A DNA stretch of 64,000 nucleotides, taken from positions 36,156,032 through 36,220,031 of the forward strand of contig NC_091947.1 in NCBI RefSeq assembly GCF_041260155.1. Reading direction: 5' to 3'. Under the pieces are notes generated by a model. It saw nothing but the letters and a program-made list of their open reading frames with translations, did not search any database and was not told where the DNA came from. This document shows positions 1 through 19,364 of this stretch, piece after piece (position 1 is the first letter of the stretch; each line of letters starts with the position of its first letter). This stretch comes from Ptychodera flava. Taxonomy: Eukaryota > Hemichordata > Enteropneusta > Ptychoderidae. Made by a program: the position numbers and the translations under genes.

Positions 1-743
1 TAAGATTTCTATCATATATAAATAATCATGAAAATAGCCAAATCTACACATGTAGGTCAATCTACTGAATACAATCCCCCACTCATTTCCTGAAATATAT
101 ACGCATCGATTGAAAGTGTGTATCTGTGCATAGCACATGTATGTTGAAATCATTCAATTCAGTTTTTTGTTATATTTCTGTACAACAAGAATGTACACAA
201 ACTCACATGTTTCTTCCTTTCATATTGATGTTTAAGTATCATAAGATTTAATGTTTCAATGGATTTGTGTCATACCAAGTGATACAAATTGCAAGCATCT
301 CCATCTGTCCTGGAAATATCCTAACCTCTAAGTGTTAGTCTGTGTATAGTATGTTTATCTATGGTATCTGTGGAATGAACCGTCAATAGTGAGAGCAAAA
401 CAGTTTCCTCAATGATATTTCAATAAAGATATCTTAATCTTAATTATACAGTAGGTGATAGAAAGCTACTTATACCAACTGCTAAAGATGACATACTAAT
501 ACGCTGTTGAGGGAAGGTCATGTTATTTTCTTCAAGTACATGGATAAGGGATATCATCTGTCTGCTTTTGACAAATTAAGCAGTTTTCAAAATTTAAGGA
601 GTATTTTTATACATCAGAAGATATCTCACATATTGTGTGCCAGTCAAAGGACTGGCTTGGATTGATGACTGAAATTCATACTGATTTTACTGATTGTCAA
701 TGTCAGTGCTTAGCAACTTGACAAGCCCGATGGACCGATGGGC

Positions 744-985
744 ATTGCATTTTTTGTCAGCTTGTAACTGAAATATTGACAGATTGGCTATGGAAACTGA
801 TGCTGGGCTCGTAATCTCTTTGGCTGTTAGCTAGTGGGCAACTTTAGAAAATGACAATTGTATCTGAAGAAAGTATTGCATTTTTGTCAGCTTGTAACTG
901 AAATATTGACAGATTACAATTGGCTAATTCATGGAAACTGATGCTTGGCTAGCTCTTTGGCTGTTAGTTGGCAACTTGAGTAAAA
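744..985. repeat. Diverged tandem duplication, two ~95-bp copies
   Basis: The block beginning near 745 (TTGTCAGCTTGTAACTGAAA, then a segment ending in ATGGAAACTGATGCT) recurs beginning near 868 with small indels. A simple local duplication; no coding potential seen. Confidence 0.6.
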
Positions 986-1142
986 TCTGAAAATGTCGCA
1001 CTGATTTCCCAAGGCTTGGTGGTTCTTCACAAGACGTGCTTGAATAAAGATTTTTTTTCCTAAACCAGTTTTTCATAATTTAGTAGGAGGGGTGTTAACC
1101 TTGTTTTCATAAGCAACTGTGTATTTGAACTCAGGCATCATT

Positions 1143-1274
1143 ATGGATGGACAACTAGATTATGGCAAAGATGTAAAAATTACAAAAAGTAAACCTGGTG
1201 GAAGGCAATCAAAGGGAACATTGTGCAACCTTGATAAAGCAAAGTCATTGGTGCATTTTGTAAATTCCTCTTGA
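1143..1274 (+). CDS. Short open frame, possible exon (unrecognised)
   Basis: A 43-codon frame from an ATG, lysine- and glycine-rich (contains DYGKDVKITKSKPGG). A CAG lies just upstream (1133-1135 region), so it could be part of a spliced exon. I see no family match, and chance open frames of this size are common. Its best donor in phase with the exon at 1460 is weak. Listed because it shares strand with the better candidate downstream. Confidence 0.15.
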   Translation: MDGQLDYGKDVKITKSKPGGRQSKGTLCNLDKAKSLVHFVNSS

Positions 1275-1459
1275 TAATTGTAACTCAATCTCTAATGCAG
1301 ATATCACAGTCTGTCATTTGTAATGAGTGCAAAGTGTCAACTTGTCAAATGCTGCCATTATACAATGCAGGTCTGTTGGGACTTGAATCATGATTAATAT
1401 ATACCATGCAATGTTGAACTTGTTTTTGAGTAAATTTTTTTTTTCCTGTTCTTCCACAG

Positions 1460-1542
1460 ACTATGCTGCCTGCCAGAAGTTGGAGCTGCATCAGTCAGTA
1501 GCTTATGGACCGATCACAATAAAACGAGGATCAAACTTTTGA
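1460..1542 (+). CDS. Possible terminal coding exon of an upstream gene
   Basis: A long T-rich tract followed by TTCCACAG makes a strong splice acceptor at 1458-1459. The frame that needs one base from the previous exon is open for 27 codons and ends in TGA at 1540-1542. The peptide, with CQKLELHQSVAYGPITIKRG near its end, has ordinary protein composition. I do not recognise the family. The earlier exons would lie left of the window, or in the first 1.4 kb. The 3' UTR would run into the AT-rich DNA that follows. An intronic chance match is the alternative. Confidence 0.4.
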
Positions 1543-1904
1543 ACTAAGTTAGAACTGATGACATCATCTATCACTCTGAACATGCTGAATATGATCTCTA
1601 TGGTGCATGATACTACAACAAAGTCATATTACAGTATTACAATGACCAGACAATAACATCAATTCCATTGTACCTTTTACAAAACCTATAGAAGCTAGTA
1701 TGATTACTTGGACATTTTTTCAATTTTGACATTTTTCAGAAACATGAAATTTTAACAAATTCACGTAACTTTGGCATTGTTCAGGTGTGTTTTACTGACA
1801 ACATTTTTATTGTTTTATTAATAATTAAATATTTTAAATGTAATATGTAATTTTTCAGATTTGAACGAAATCTTGAGAATGTGTAATATGTATACTATTT
1901 TGTC

Positions 1905-2900
1905 CTCAAGGACAAAGTCCAGGGGCGCTGTCTGTCTGTCCATCCATCCTCGCAGATATCTCAGACATGCCTGAGCCAATTCCTTTCAAACTTGGTACAT
2001 GGATAATACACTATAGCATACATGTGCACACCAATTATTTTTAGTGTGGCACACATAATTAGTGCTAATTTCCATAATTAGTGATTTTTGGAAAAGAGCT
2101 CTTTTTCTTAAGAGACTGCACCAAATTGATGAGACTCTGTACATGTTGCTCACACAGAGCTCTGCACACAAAGATATTTGTCAGTATTGTGTCAATTAAT
2201 CGATAATTTGCATATTTAATAAATTTCATAATTCCAGTAGTATGTCAAGAAATGCCAACACAAATTTGATGTACATTTTTTACATACCAAAGCTATAACT
2301 GTGCAAAGACATTTGGCAGGATTTATTGCTAATTTGCATATTTCATGAACTTCTGTAATTATGCTATTATATCAAGAAAAAGCAGCAAATTTGATGGGAC
2401 ATGGTACAGAACACACAGCATTGTAATAGTGAACAAAGACATTTAGCGGTATCTAGTCAATTATTTGCAAATTTGCATATTTAATGAACTTTCTTAATTA
2501 GTGTGCTATGTCCAAAAGTACTGCAGCAAATTTGATGAAAGATGTTGATCTCAAAGTTTTGTAGTAACTTGCAAATACCTCTATCAGTATCATGTCAATC
2601 AATTGCATGTTTGAATATTTAATGAATTTTTGTAATTAGACTGATATATCCAGAAATACTTCATCAGATTTGTTGAAACTTGATATAGATGTTGAGCTCA
2701 TGTTTCTCTGACTGTGTCTAACAACATTTATCAGTATCTTGTTAAGTAATTTCCAAATTTGCATATTAAATGACTTTTCCAAATTAGTGTGGTATGTCCA
2801 GAAATACTGCATCAAATTTGATGAAACATGGTACAGATGTTGATCTTCCAGTAGAGTAAAAGTGTACAGAGATCTATATTCTGAATGACTGCACTAAATC
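1905..2900. repeat. Degenerate tandem repeat, unit ~137 bp
   Basis: At least five diverged units follow one another (starting near 2200, 2330, 2469, 2606 and 2753). Each begins with a form of AATTTGCATATTTAATGAA, then a phrase like TATGTCCAGAAATACTGCA and AAATTTGATGAAACATGG. The leader (1905-1990) has the phrase GTCTGTCTGTCCATCCATCC followed by CAGATATCTC. Similar leader phrases occur at 60.9 kb and 61.55 kb, so this is a dispersed repeat class of the genome. Class unknown. Confidence 0.6.
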
Positions 2901-4800
2901 TGATGATGCTTGCTGTAGATGTTGATCATACAAGGATTTACCAGTCAAGGAAGGCATTGGGCAATATCAATAGCTAATGTAAGAAGTCTCTTCTGTAATG
3001 AACAAAGGGGCATTTTTGGTTCACATCCAGCGTTCTCAGTGACTTTATATTGTAAGGGCCATTACTCAGACATGCCTGCACTAGTTTCTTGCAGATTAGT
3101 TGAATTTTGACGTTTAAAAAGCCAGGGCATGACATACCGAATTCTGTCCAACTTGGTAAGCGTAAGAGAACACAACCCTATTAGTTGCCATTCACACTAT
3201 TACTAATGTTAAATTGTTTACAATCCAATGTAGGCATCAGGCACAGAAAGGACTTTGGTTCCCACATTTCTTTCTTTCTTTATGCCCATGATATCGACTT
3301 CAATTTTTTGTCACTTCCAGTGACAAATTCCAAATTGTAAGCAAGGACTAGGTCATTGTCATTGACTTGTTTGATTATAAATCAAAATATGAATTATGTC
3401 ATAGTTGTGACACATTTTGAAAAATTCTCAGATATTTTTATGAATATTTACTTAAGTGAGTACAACTATGAATTGCAAATACTAGTTTAAATCTTACTGA
3501 AAGAATTCTCATATGACTGTGACTAATTTGAATATTCGATAGTTTTAAAATTCTCTTTTAAGTTAATTCTTCCCTGTATGTATATTTTGACATTGAAACA
3601 CCTTGAATACTATTTTGTACCAATTGATTTGTCCACTCTTGGAAGTTGTAATGTTTTTATACAAAGAAAGCCTGATATAATGTGAATATTAAGTTTAAAT
3701 GAAATGAATTTGAATGTTATGTCACAGAAATGTCAAGTCAATTTCATAGTTATTACTTCACATTTTAATTATTACCCAAGACAGTTTTATCAATTGAACA
3801 CTATTTTATTCCTTTTTTTTCCAGTTTTCTGTTGACATTGTTTATTTTCCCAGTGAATGCAGTCTGCACAAACCAAAAGCTTTGTATTTTAGTCAAGAAC
3901 GGAAATAGATAAAATTATCTTGTCTCACTCTCATTTATGAGTACAGAGACATCTGATATCTGGTTATTAGATAATAGATTTGCTGGAAAGAATTCGAAAG
4001 TGATGCTTTATATGACATAGTGTGGTGTGCCTTGTGAAGTTTACAACTTTTCAATGTATATGACTTTCTTAGATACCTCTGACCTGAACTACAGCCATTG
4101 AACTTGGATGTGTAATTTTGCAGCACAATAAAGAATTATAATTAATTCAAAATCAATTATGTATGAAATTCATCGCAAAAAAGTTCCAGTTTATAGCTAC
4201 CTCCTTTTCTCATTGTTAGTTTGAACAAATAATGAACTGTACATTTCAAATTTTTGATTACATACACCATATCCCTGTGTGAGAACAATCAATTTTAAAA
4301 TGCAACACTTAACACAATCTGTCATCATTATTTTATCGTAGATGGTGACATACTTTTTTAGTGAATTGTTGGCCTTCAATTGAGTCAGAGAAATATAATA
4401 GTTTAAACCACTTTGAATTACTGTTAGAATTGTTATTTCAAGATTGTATCTTGCCAACTTTGTGTGGAAAACCACGATTATTAACTGACAACTTTTTAAA
4501 AGTTTCTACAGTAAAACTGTTTATATTTCATAACCTTGTAATTCAGTATTTTCTAACATTTATTCAAATAAATTTTCCATGTCACATGATATCTGTTTTC
4601 CTGTTGGTCTTTGTCACTGTTTACCCATCAATATAACAACTTTACATGTATTCATTGCCCATGACATGGAGATAGCCTTAGCATAATGTCAGGAGTCATA
4701 TTATGTGTGCATATAAGGCATCAATCCAATGGGTAACAAACATACTTGGAGTCCTCTGTCTCACAGTTGCCCCTTGAAACTCAGTTGCTATCTCTTGTAT
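2901..4800. other. Intergenic, nothing recognised
   Basis: AT-rich DNA with short frames only. No splice-flanked open stretch, no inverted termini and no RNA gene seen on either strand. Confidence 0.5.
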
Positions 4801-4805
4801 TGGTA

Positions 4806-5332
4806 GAAGTATTGGCATCCACATACAGCACACGTATTGGCATCCACATACAGCACACGTATTGGCATCCACATACAGCACATGTATTGGCATCCACATA
4901 CAGCACACGTATTGGCATCCACATACAGCACACGTATTGGAATCCACATACAGCACACGTATTGGCATCCACATACAGCACACGTATTGGCATCCACATA
5001 CAGCACACGTATTGGAATCCACATACAGCACACGTATTGGCATCCACATACAGCACACGTATTGGCATCCACATACAGCACACGTATTGGAATCCACATA
5101 CAGCACACTATATTGGCATCCACATACAGCACACGTATTGGCATCCACATACAGCACACGTATTGGAATCCACATACAGCACACGTATTGGCATCCACAT
5201 ACAGAACACGTATTGGAATCCACATACAGCACACGTATTGGAATCCACATACAGCACACGTATTGGAATCCACATACAGCACACGTATTGGAATCCACAT
5301 ACAGCACACGTATTGGCATCCACATACAGCAC
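4806..5332. repeat. Minisatellite, 25-bp unit, ~21 copies
   Basis: Tandem copies of a 25-bp unit built around CACACGTATTGGCATCCACA. Most copies are identical apart from one position (GGCATCC or GGAATCC). In the left and middle part the two variants alternate in a C-C-A rhythm, which suggests growth by three-unit (75-bp) blocks; the last part is a run of the A variant. One unit has a 2-bp insertion near 5110. The unit lacks stops in several frames, so long open frames on both strands here are artefacts. Confidence 0.95.
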
Positions 5333-5399
5333 ATAGACATACACCAAACACCCTATCAGCATCCATTATTGCTCAATGTTACTAGTCTGCTACTATGAC

Positions 5400-5908
5400 C
5401 TGAGTCAAACTCTACTTCATGGTTTTTCCTCTAAAGAGACCAACATACTTGACTGTGAAAAACACCAGAAGTAATCATGCCAAGAGTTGCACCAATTGGA
5501 TGGTTGAGGGACGAATTCACTCTTTCTTAGGGGGTGTATTGAAATATAAAAAAATACAATACTTTCCTAAAAATCAATCGTGAACTGAAATAATGCCGAT
5601 GCTTGATATAGTTAGTGTCCGATATCTATGGCCCACTCTGCACTAGATCACGGGTGAGTATTGGAATCGATGCCCAGCAAAACCCTGAGACCAAGTATGT
5701 ACAGGACAGAGCATTGGCAATGTACAGTAAACGTCCGTCATTGCACACAGTCTGACTGTCTGCCACAAGCTGATTTCAAATCATATTGATTTATGCAAAT
5801 AGAGTTTTGGTTTTCGTATTTCATACATCATACAAGGGTAGTCAACACACGTGTTACCAAACTCATTTGCCGTGCAGCGTTCCGGGTAAAGACACCACTC
5901 TCAAAGGA
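5400..5908. other. Intergenic, nothing recognised
   Basis: Unique-looking sequence between the minisatellite and the TTA-flanked transposon. No gene or structure supported. Confidence 0.5.
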
Positions 5909-5911
5909 TTA

Positions 5912-7819
5912 GGGATGGACCATTAGATCTTGGGAGGGGGTGGTCAAAAACAGAAAAAAAATTTCAGAGCAGAAAGTTAGGAAAAAAAAAATTTCAAGCT
6001 AGTTTGCAAAATAAAAAAGAATAGATAAGAATACAAATGTGTAAAAAAAATCTGCAAAAGTCTTTAAAATCTTGAATTTTTTGAGATTTTACCGACAGGA
6101 AGCAGCTTTCTGTATTTTTAGTACACCCTCCAGGCACATTTTTAATTTTATTGTATACATTTAGAGTGACTGTATCCCTTATACTGGAAGTTGTGATCAT
6201 CATATCTTTTCAGGACTTTTGTATTCAGATCATTTGAAAATTATAAAATTATAGAGCCTGTTTTCTACTTGTTTCCTGCGTACAAACCAAGCAGGTACAC
6301 GAGGTAAAACATTGAAATTATGATATTGTTGTCAAGACAGAAAGTTATATTTGCCTTTTAAGATCAAGGTGAAAAGATGCAGGCCACATCAGGTTCATTT
6401 TTTTCACAGCATTTTATTGAAATGATGAATGCAAGAATGGGTGAACAAGTAGAAACACGTCAATAATGATAAAACAACATATCAAGTCATTATGTATTAT
6501 TTTGCTTTTAAAAAGGCATTTTCAGTTCTTTTTTCTCAAAAAATAGCCTTAAAAACAACAGCAACACATTTTTTAACATTCAACAATACACTACGTAGAA
6601 TGCCATCTATCCAACAAATCCCAACACAAAAACACACAAAAGGGTTGAACTTTGAAGGTTTCTCTATGGCAAATACTGAATAAATCTGCATGACTAATCG
6701 TTTGTGTTTAGCAAATGCTGAATGACAATTATCTGAAGAATTTTTCCACCACAAAAGAAAGAGCATGACATGAGCATGTAGCAAATTTAAAAGACCTTTG
6801 ACAAGCCCTTCAGAGAATACAGATTTTTTGACCATAAATGGCATAAATTGCCCTAAAAAGACAAATAGTGAAATTTCACCACATCTATACACATCCAATC
6901 AATTTGGACAAATAGATGTTTTGATCAAAAAAGGGCAAAAATTGCCCCCAAAAAACACAAATATGCAAATTTCACTATATTTTGCAAACAGCTTCTCAGC
7001 TTGTCAAAATCAATTGTAAATCATGAGATATGCATGATGTTTGGTGGGGTGAATGTAAGCATTTCACCATGCGGTAGAAAAGGAAGCCAGGAAACCAAAA
7101 TAGTCAATTTTCAAAACCATAGGAAGCTACTGAGGAGCAAGAAGACCATGTTTCAGAGGAAGATGTGTAATCTGAAAAAATACTCCCCAAGTGCCACCAA
7201 ATAACACCATTTTAATCTCTATTTTTCAAAAGCTCCAATGGCAGGACACCCTCCTGACCTCCCCTCGCGACCGCTTGCGCGGTTGCTTGTGGTGCTTTGC
7301 ACCACATCTTCGCACTCTTGTAAAAAATTCCTACGGAGGGAAACTCATCGACAACATTGTCTTTTTTCTGATTTGTCTCATTTATTTGAATCATCTGTTC
7401 AGAATAGTTTACAGAACCAGGAGTGACGGATGGACTGTCATTGGTTGTGCAAAAATCAGTCTCTGATTCCACCACTTCTTCATTTCCTTCTGTTCCAGTA
7501 TTAGGCAGTTCTGTTGGACATTCAGTGCACAAGATGATCTGCAACATTTCACGAAATCTATCAGCAATATAAATCACTAGGCCATATGTATGTTGGGGTT
7601 ACGGCACACAATCTTATTTGCGCTAGTGATACGGAATTACATTGTATCCTCAGACGGCGTCGAACTAAAAAAAATATAAATCTGAAAATTAAGTCAGAAA
7701 AAAAAATTAGCACAGCTTTTCTCATTCGGAAAATTTTTTTTTTTAGAAATTTACAATTGTAAAAAAATTTTCGCAATTTCATTGTGACCACCCCCTCCCA
7801 AGATCTACTGGTCCGTCCC
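5912..7819. mobile_element. TTA-flanked TIR DNA transposon, PIF/Harbinger-like, non-autonomous
   Basis: The left end GGGATGGACCATTAGATCTT and the right end are inverted copies over about 35 bp with two mismatches; both continue into a G-rich/C-rich block and then A- or T-rich arms. Both ends are flanked by TTA (5909-5911 and 7820-7822). A 3-bp TTA duplication and GGG...CCC ends are typical of PIF/Harbinger. About 1.9 kb long. No transposase or Myb-like partner was recognised, so it is called non-autonomous. One open frame of unknown origin lies inside on the - strand. Confidence 0.75.
7212..7577 (-). CDS. Unrecognised 121-codon frame inside the TTA-flanked element
   Basis: An acidic, Ser/Thr/Glu-rich frame beginning MIYIADRFREMLQIIL. 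I do not recognise it. It is the only frame of plausible composition in the 1.9-kb element, so it may be a captured host fragment or a remnant of an element gene. Chance is also possible. There is no catalytic or zinc-binding motif. Confidence 0.2.
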   Translation of the reverse strand: MIYIADRFREMLQIILCTECPTELPNTGTEGNEEVVESETDFCTTNDSPSVTPGSVNYSEQMIQINETNQKKDNVVDEFPSVGIFYKSAKMWCKAPQATAQAVARGGQEGVLPLELLKNRD

Positions 7820-7834
7820 TTAGCCTTGCATGGC

Positions 7835-7906
7835 AGGGCTGTGTGTTACCGGCGTTATATGGCCTCTGTGGTGGGAGGCCGTATAACGCCGGTAACACAC
7901 AGCCCT
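7835..7906. repeat. Near-perfect hairpin, 32-bp arms
   Basis: The arm AGGGCTGTGTGTTACCGGCG... is matched by its inverse with a single mismatch, around an 8-base loop. Weaker pairing extends outward to TGCA on both sides (about 7827-7915). It starts 13 bases past the TTA duplication of the neighbouring transposon. It is either a tiny palindromic MITE or a terminus remnant. Confidence 0.8.
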
Positions 7907-8068
7907 ACTATGCAGAGCTATCAAAGGATATGAAGACCGAGAATTACCCTGTAGTAATGGGCGAAAGCATAACTTTGGAATTTCGACTCTAAAATTCGAA
8001 GGTATGAATCTAGTTCAGCCGTATTCTGTGAAGATGTAGTGAATCATAATTTAGAAAATGTTTATTTT

Positions 8069-8098
8069 ACTGGTGTAAAATGTTTATTTTACACCAGT
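8069..8098. repeat. Small perfect hairpin, 13-bp arms
   Basis: ACTGGTGTAAAAT and its exact inverse are separated by four bases. No uridine-run or gene context suggests a function. Confidence 0.7.
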
Positions 8099-8221
8099 GC
8101 AGTATAAATACTAAGAGGATCAATGAATTTGCATCAAGACGATCGACACCTTTTCCGTTCTATTATTGGTTTAGATACACATGTACACATGTATGCTTGG
8201 GGTTGGACTCCAAAATGACGG

Positions 8222-8347
8222 CACAATCCCTCGTGGGCTATTCAGCTTTGGGACTACTCGCCCCATAGACGAGTGTATGTACATAAGCGAGAAACGACCC
8301 TATTATGGGCGAATAGTCCAGAGCTGAATAGCCCACGAGGGACTGTG
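8222..8347. mobile_element. Palindromic MITE-like element, ~126 bp
   Basis: The left arm CACAATCCCTCGTGGGCTAT continues for about 45 bp and is mirrored by the right arm ending in CCACGAGGGACTGTG, with scattered mismatches. The centre holds CGAGTGTATGTACATAAGCG. No clear target duplication. Foldback structure of this size is typical of non-autonomous DNA elements. Confidence 0.6.
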
Positions 8348-8359
8348 GTTTTACCTGTA

Positions 8360-10750
8360 GATAGGCTTTATAATGTGTGTTTTACCGATCTCTAAACATT
8401 ACAGGATACATGGTAAAATAACTTTTTCATTCAAACTGAAAAAGAAAGCGATTTTTGGCCAAGTCACGTAACTATGGTAGCGATTATGGAAAAAAAAACT
8501 TATACACCTTCAATTTGGAAGCTAGACTCTGTGAGCATCAAAACATGGTGAAACTTTTCTGAGGATTGGTAAATTTTCAGTCACACGTCACACATTTTCA
8601 ATATATTGGCTTGTGATTTTTACAGCTTTCACAGTAGGCCTAATTCCCAGAGAATGCAAAGGTCCCCTGTCATTTTATGAACCTTTGTTTTACTGTGCTC
8701 CAGTCGATAAATGGTCCATCTTTGAAATTTTTTTTGTCGAAATGTGTAAAATTCTCCTAAACTTTCCCTAAATTCGATCTTCACTCTGGTGCACGGGGGA
8801 GGGGGGGGGATAGAAAACCAGAATAGAATCTCGGATAGGGGAAATATTTCCATTTTATATGGTACACTAGCATGTGGAGTTAAAGTAATTAACCAATGGT
8901 GCCATCAGTTAAATGTTTTAATTCAAGTGCAGGGTACAGCATTCACAGAACAAAATTTATGATTTCAAAAATTGAAGGGGTCTCAAGGCAACTTTTCTAA
9001 ACCCTTCTATCAAGTTCTTTACATTTACGTGCAGGCGCACGCGTGATTTATCCAGCCTCGTTATGAGAGGAACAGGGAGAGAGAGACGGGGAGGGGCAAT
9101 GAACATGATAAAAACTGGAAGTAAAATGTAAGTCAGAGAGGGAGAGAGACGGAAATGAAAGGTAAAATGAGCTCTCAGAGAAGACCCAGAAGGGCTAGTA
9201 ACCCTAACTTTTGATGATTTTCACTATTTTCAATTTCAACTACAGTTTCTTACTTCCAAAAATGTTGAAACATCTACTATTTGGCTCCGCAGCGTCTATA
9301 CTTGTAAAGTGCACTGTTATTGTTTACATTTGAATTCTAGTCTAGACCAGATTCATTTGTCAACAATAACAATGCTGTTCACAAATGTAAAAGCTGCCTT
9401 GACAGGATGAATATTGTGAATCTCAACATAGTCTTGGGAATTGGACAAGAAACTGTAGTTGACGTTAAACAAATCTAGAGACAAAAATCATCAGATACAG
9501 CTACTGCTCTTTAAGTGAAGAAGTTCATGAGCGTACGAATGCAATCTTACAGTTGTGTATCATATCGACTCTGCCAAGGCTAATTTTTAACACTTTCATA
9601 ACTTAGCCCTGATATCCAACATCTTGAATTGTTACGCAACTGTGTATGACAATTTCGTACGAGATACAAGGAATTGATGACCGAAGAATATGGCTGTCCA
9701 CATTACCTTATGAATCTTTTTGGATGATTTTCTGCGGCAAGTGAATAATGGTATGTATAGATGTTTCTATAGGTATGCATCCGTCCAGATATACGCCATT
9801 AGAATCACACATCATGGTTTACAAATGTAACATAATGTGTATTACCATAGAGCTAGCTACAAAGGGAGTTTTATCACTATGAATCGTTTGACGGTGTGTT
9901 TTTGAAATATTATACCCAAGTGCACGTATAATTGCACTTGACAAGATTATTAAAGAAAATGAAAAAAACCCCGCAATAATGGCGTTTCACGCTGACAAGC
10001 AGTTTATTTTGCATAACTAAAATACAGGCCTTAACATCTACAAACCTAGAACACTAAGTCGATATATTTACTCTACTATGCTTGCACGGTACGACTCAAA
10101 TATCGTAGGACATTGCAGTTTTGATCCAGATGATCCAGTTCAGCGTTTTGGATATTTGAGTCTTTCGTTCGGTTGTAAGTCATACCATACTTGGACTTCA
10201 CGTCTGACACGATAGCAACCATTTTAGGACAATTGCATAACGTGAAAATACTAAAACTACTATTGGAACTTACTCGTTTTGGTACAGATATAAAACAAGG
10301 AATTAATGCAAGGAATTGTACACGTCAACTTTCCCTTAATCTCTCGCTTGCTTTTCACAATGTCATGTCGAATTTATCGACAGTTATACTTTAATGGTGA
10401 TATATATGATATTGCTGCCATGACTGACTGCCTTGACAAACGATCGACCATAGAGTACAAATTAATGCAGTTAAAGGAGACAAAACATTTTCCTTCCAAT
10501 TCTGTTTAGGTAACAACACACACGTGAATTCCTCAGCATACCGTCGTAAGATTATGATTCACAAAACGACCGATTCGCTTGCTAATACCCTTCATTATAT
10601 ATATCTAGCTGCGTTGGGAAGTGGTGTGCATCTTTTGCAAAATTAAAAAAAAAACTAGTAAAATATCAATTGTTGTTTAATTTCTGTAAATATCGTCCGG
10701 GATATGTGTGATACTAGTACTGTTTCTCTAGTTTTGAAGAAAACCTTTTC
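8360..10750. other. Intergenic, includes likely 3' UTR of the - strand gene
   Basis: No coding frame supported. The part next to 10751 should be 3' UTR of the four-helix membrane protein gene. A phrase near 9440-9460 (CAAGAAACTGTAGTTGAC) recurs at 47.04 kb inside a dispersed element, so an old repeat fragment is likely around 9.3-9.5 kb. Confidence 0.4.
10003..10008 (-). terminator. Possible polyadenylation signal (AATAAA on - strand)
   Basis: TTTATT on + reads AATAAA on the - strand, about 740 bases past the stop codon of the membrane protein gene. Placement is plausible, but AT-rich DNA produces such hexamers by chance. Confidence 0.2.
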
Positions 10751-18139
<7,389 letters not shown>

Positions 18140-19355
18140 GACTGGTTAGTTCCAGGTTCAAAGATTTCAAATCCTACAAAGATATTAAAATACGCATTAC
18201 TACTTCACTATAGACTCATGAGCGCGTTGTTTCGATTCTCATAAGAAAATATCCCATGTTACATTGCAGTTTGGTCAATTTGGACAATATTAACCTGTAA
18301 GGGGAAATCCAGTTTGATCTAATTTTGGTTTCAATTCATATGCTGTGCATTATGTGCATCGTACCATGAAAAAAAAACTACGCGTCCTCGGACTTGCAGT
18401 TTTCTTATATATTCTTCAGACAAATTCCACAGCGCGTACTGACAATATCAATTATGTTTTATATTAGCACGACTTGTTTTATTGATATCTTATACAAGTC
18501 TACGAAACGATTAGTGGTAATTTTGAAGTGTTTCGTTGCTGGAAAAATCGTGTGAAAGTATATCCATTCATTTGCTGCAGTAATGACAAATAATTCAAGA
18601 ACAGAATGGAGCACAAGTACAACCTTGTACTGTACTTATGTCATAAATGAAGAGTACAGACCCCATTCGAAAAGTTTTAGTGATATCGGGGGATTAATTC
18701 TGCGGTTCAGCAAAACCAATCGATCAAGCTTAAGTAATTTATATAGATGTCTGGTAAATATAGGTGATTACTTCCAAAATGATTCACTTAAGAATTCTTA
18801 ATAATGTAGTGAAATTTTGAAATGTCAAATCGTCCAATACCGTCACGTGACGTCAAGAACTGAAAGCGCGGTTTCACATTGTTTCACTGTATTTAATCTT
18901 GTGTCTTGCACTGTCACTGAATATTATTTCCACCTCTATAGATCATGCATATATCACGAGATATTGTTGAAATATTGCCTGTTTTGACTTCAGTATACAC
19001 AAGACAGGAAGAAATAACCGATATTTCTGAGGCACTGTCTCTATAATAGCTCATATACATATATAAGCAACATATTTAACAATGGACGTCAATTATATGT
19101 TATCAAAGCTTGGCCAGACACCTTGATATTGACAAGGATTTGATTAAATGAATGAAAGTTGGGCAAACTGGTTGTTATGGCTACTCATTCAGAGGAAGAT
19201 GTAAAGGAAAGTGGTAAGGGTCTTCATTGGAGCAATATTTTTCGAAGTTATTGTCGTTCAATATTCTGTCAATCATGAACGTAGGTTGGTTTTCGGCAGT
19301 ATTTGATTGATATCTGTACTCTTGATGATGATCAATTATTTTTACCGCAGCTAAG
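18140..19355. other. Upstream region of the CD20-like gene
   Basis: Should hold the 5' UTR and promoter of the - strand gene. No TATA box or CpG cluster is obvious. TCACGTGACGTCA near 18844-18856 joins an E-box and a CRE-like site 700 bases upstream of the start codon; functional relevance is unknown. Confidence 0.35.
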
Positions 19356-19364
19356 GTACCGTTC

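Larger units (their letters stand above)
1..1459. other. AT-rich intron or intergenic DNA
   Basis: No long reading frame and no recognisable protein. If the exon at 1460 is real, this stretch is its upstream intron. It ends in a strong pyrimidine tract next to that exon. It contains a diverged local duplication (744-985) and one short frame at 1143. Confidence 0.4.

Noticed and set aside
4696-5385. Long Cys/Tyr-rich or His/Ile-rich open frames on both strands
   Set aside because: They are translations of the 25-bp minisatellite, open in several frames at once, with no splice or start context.
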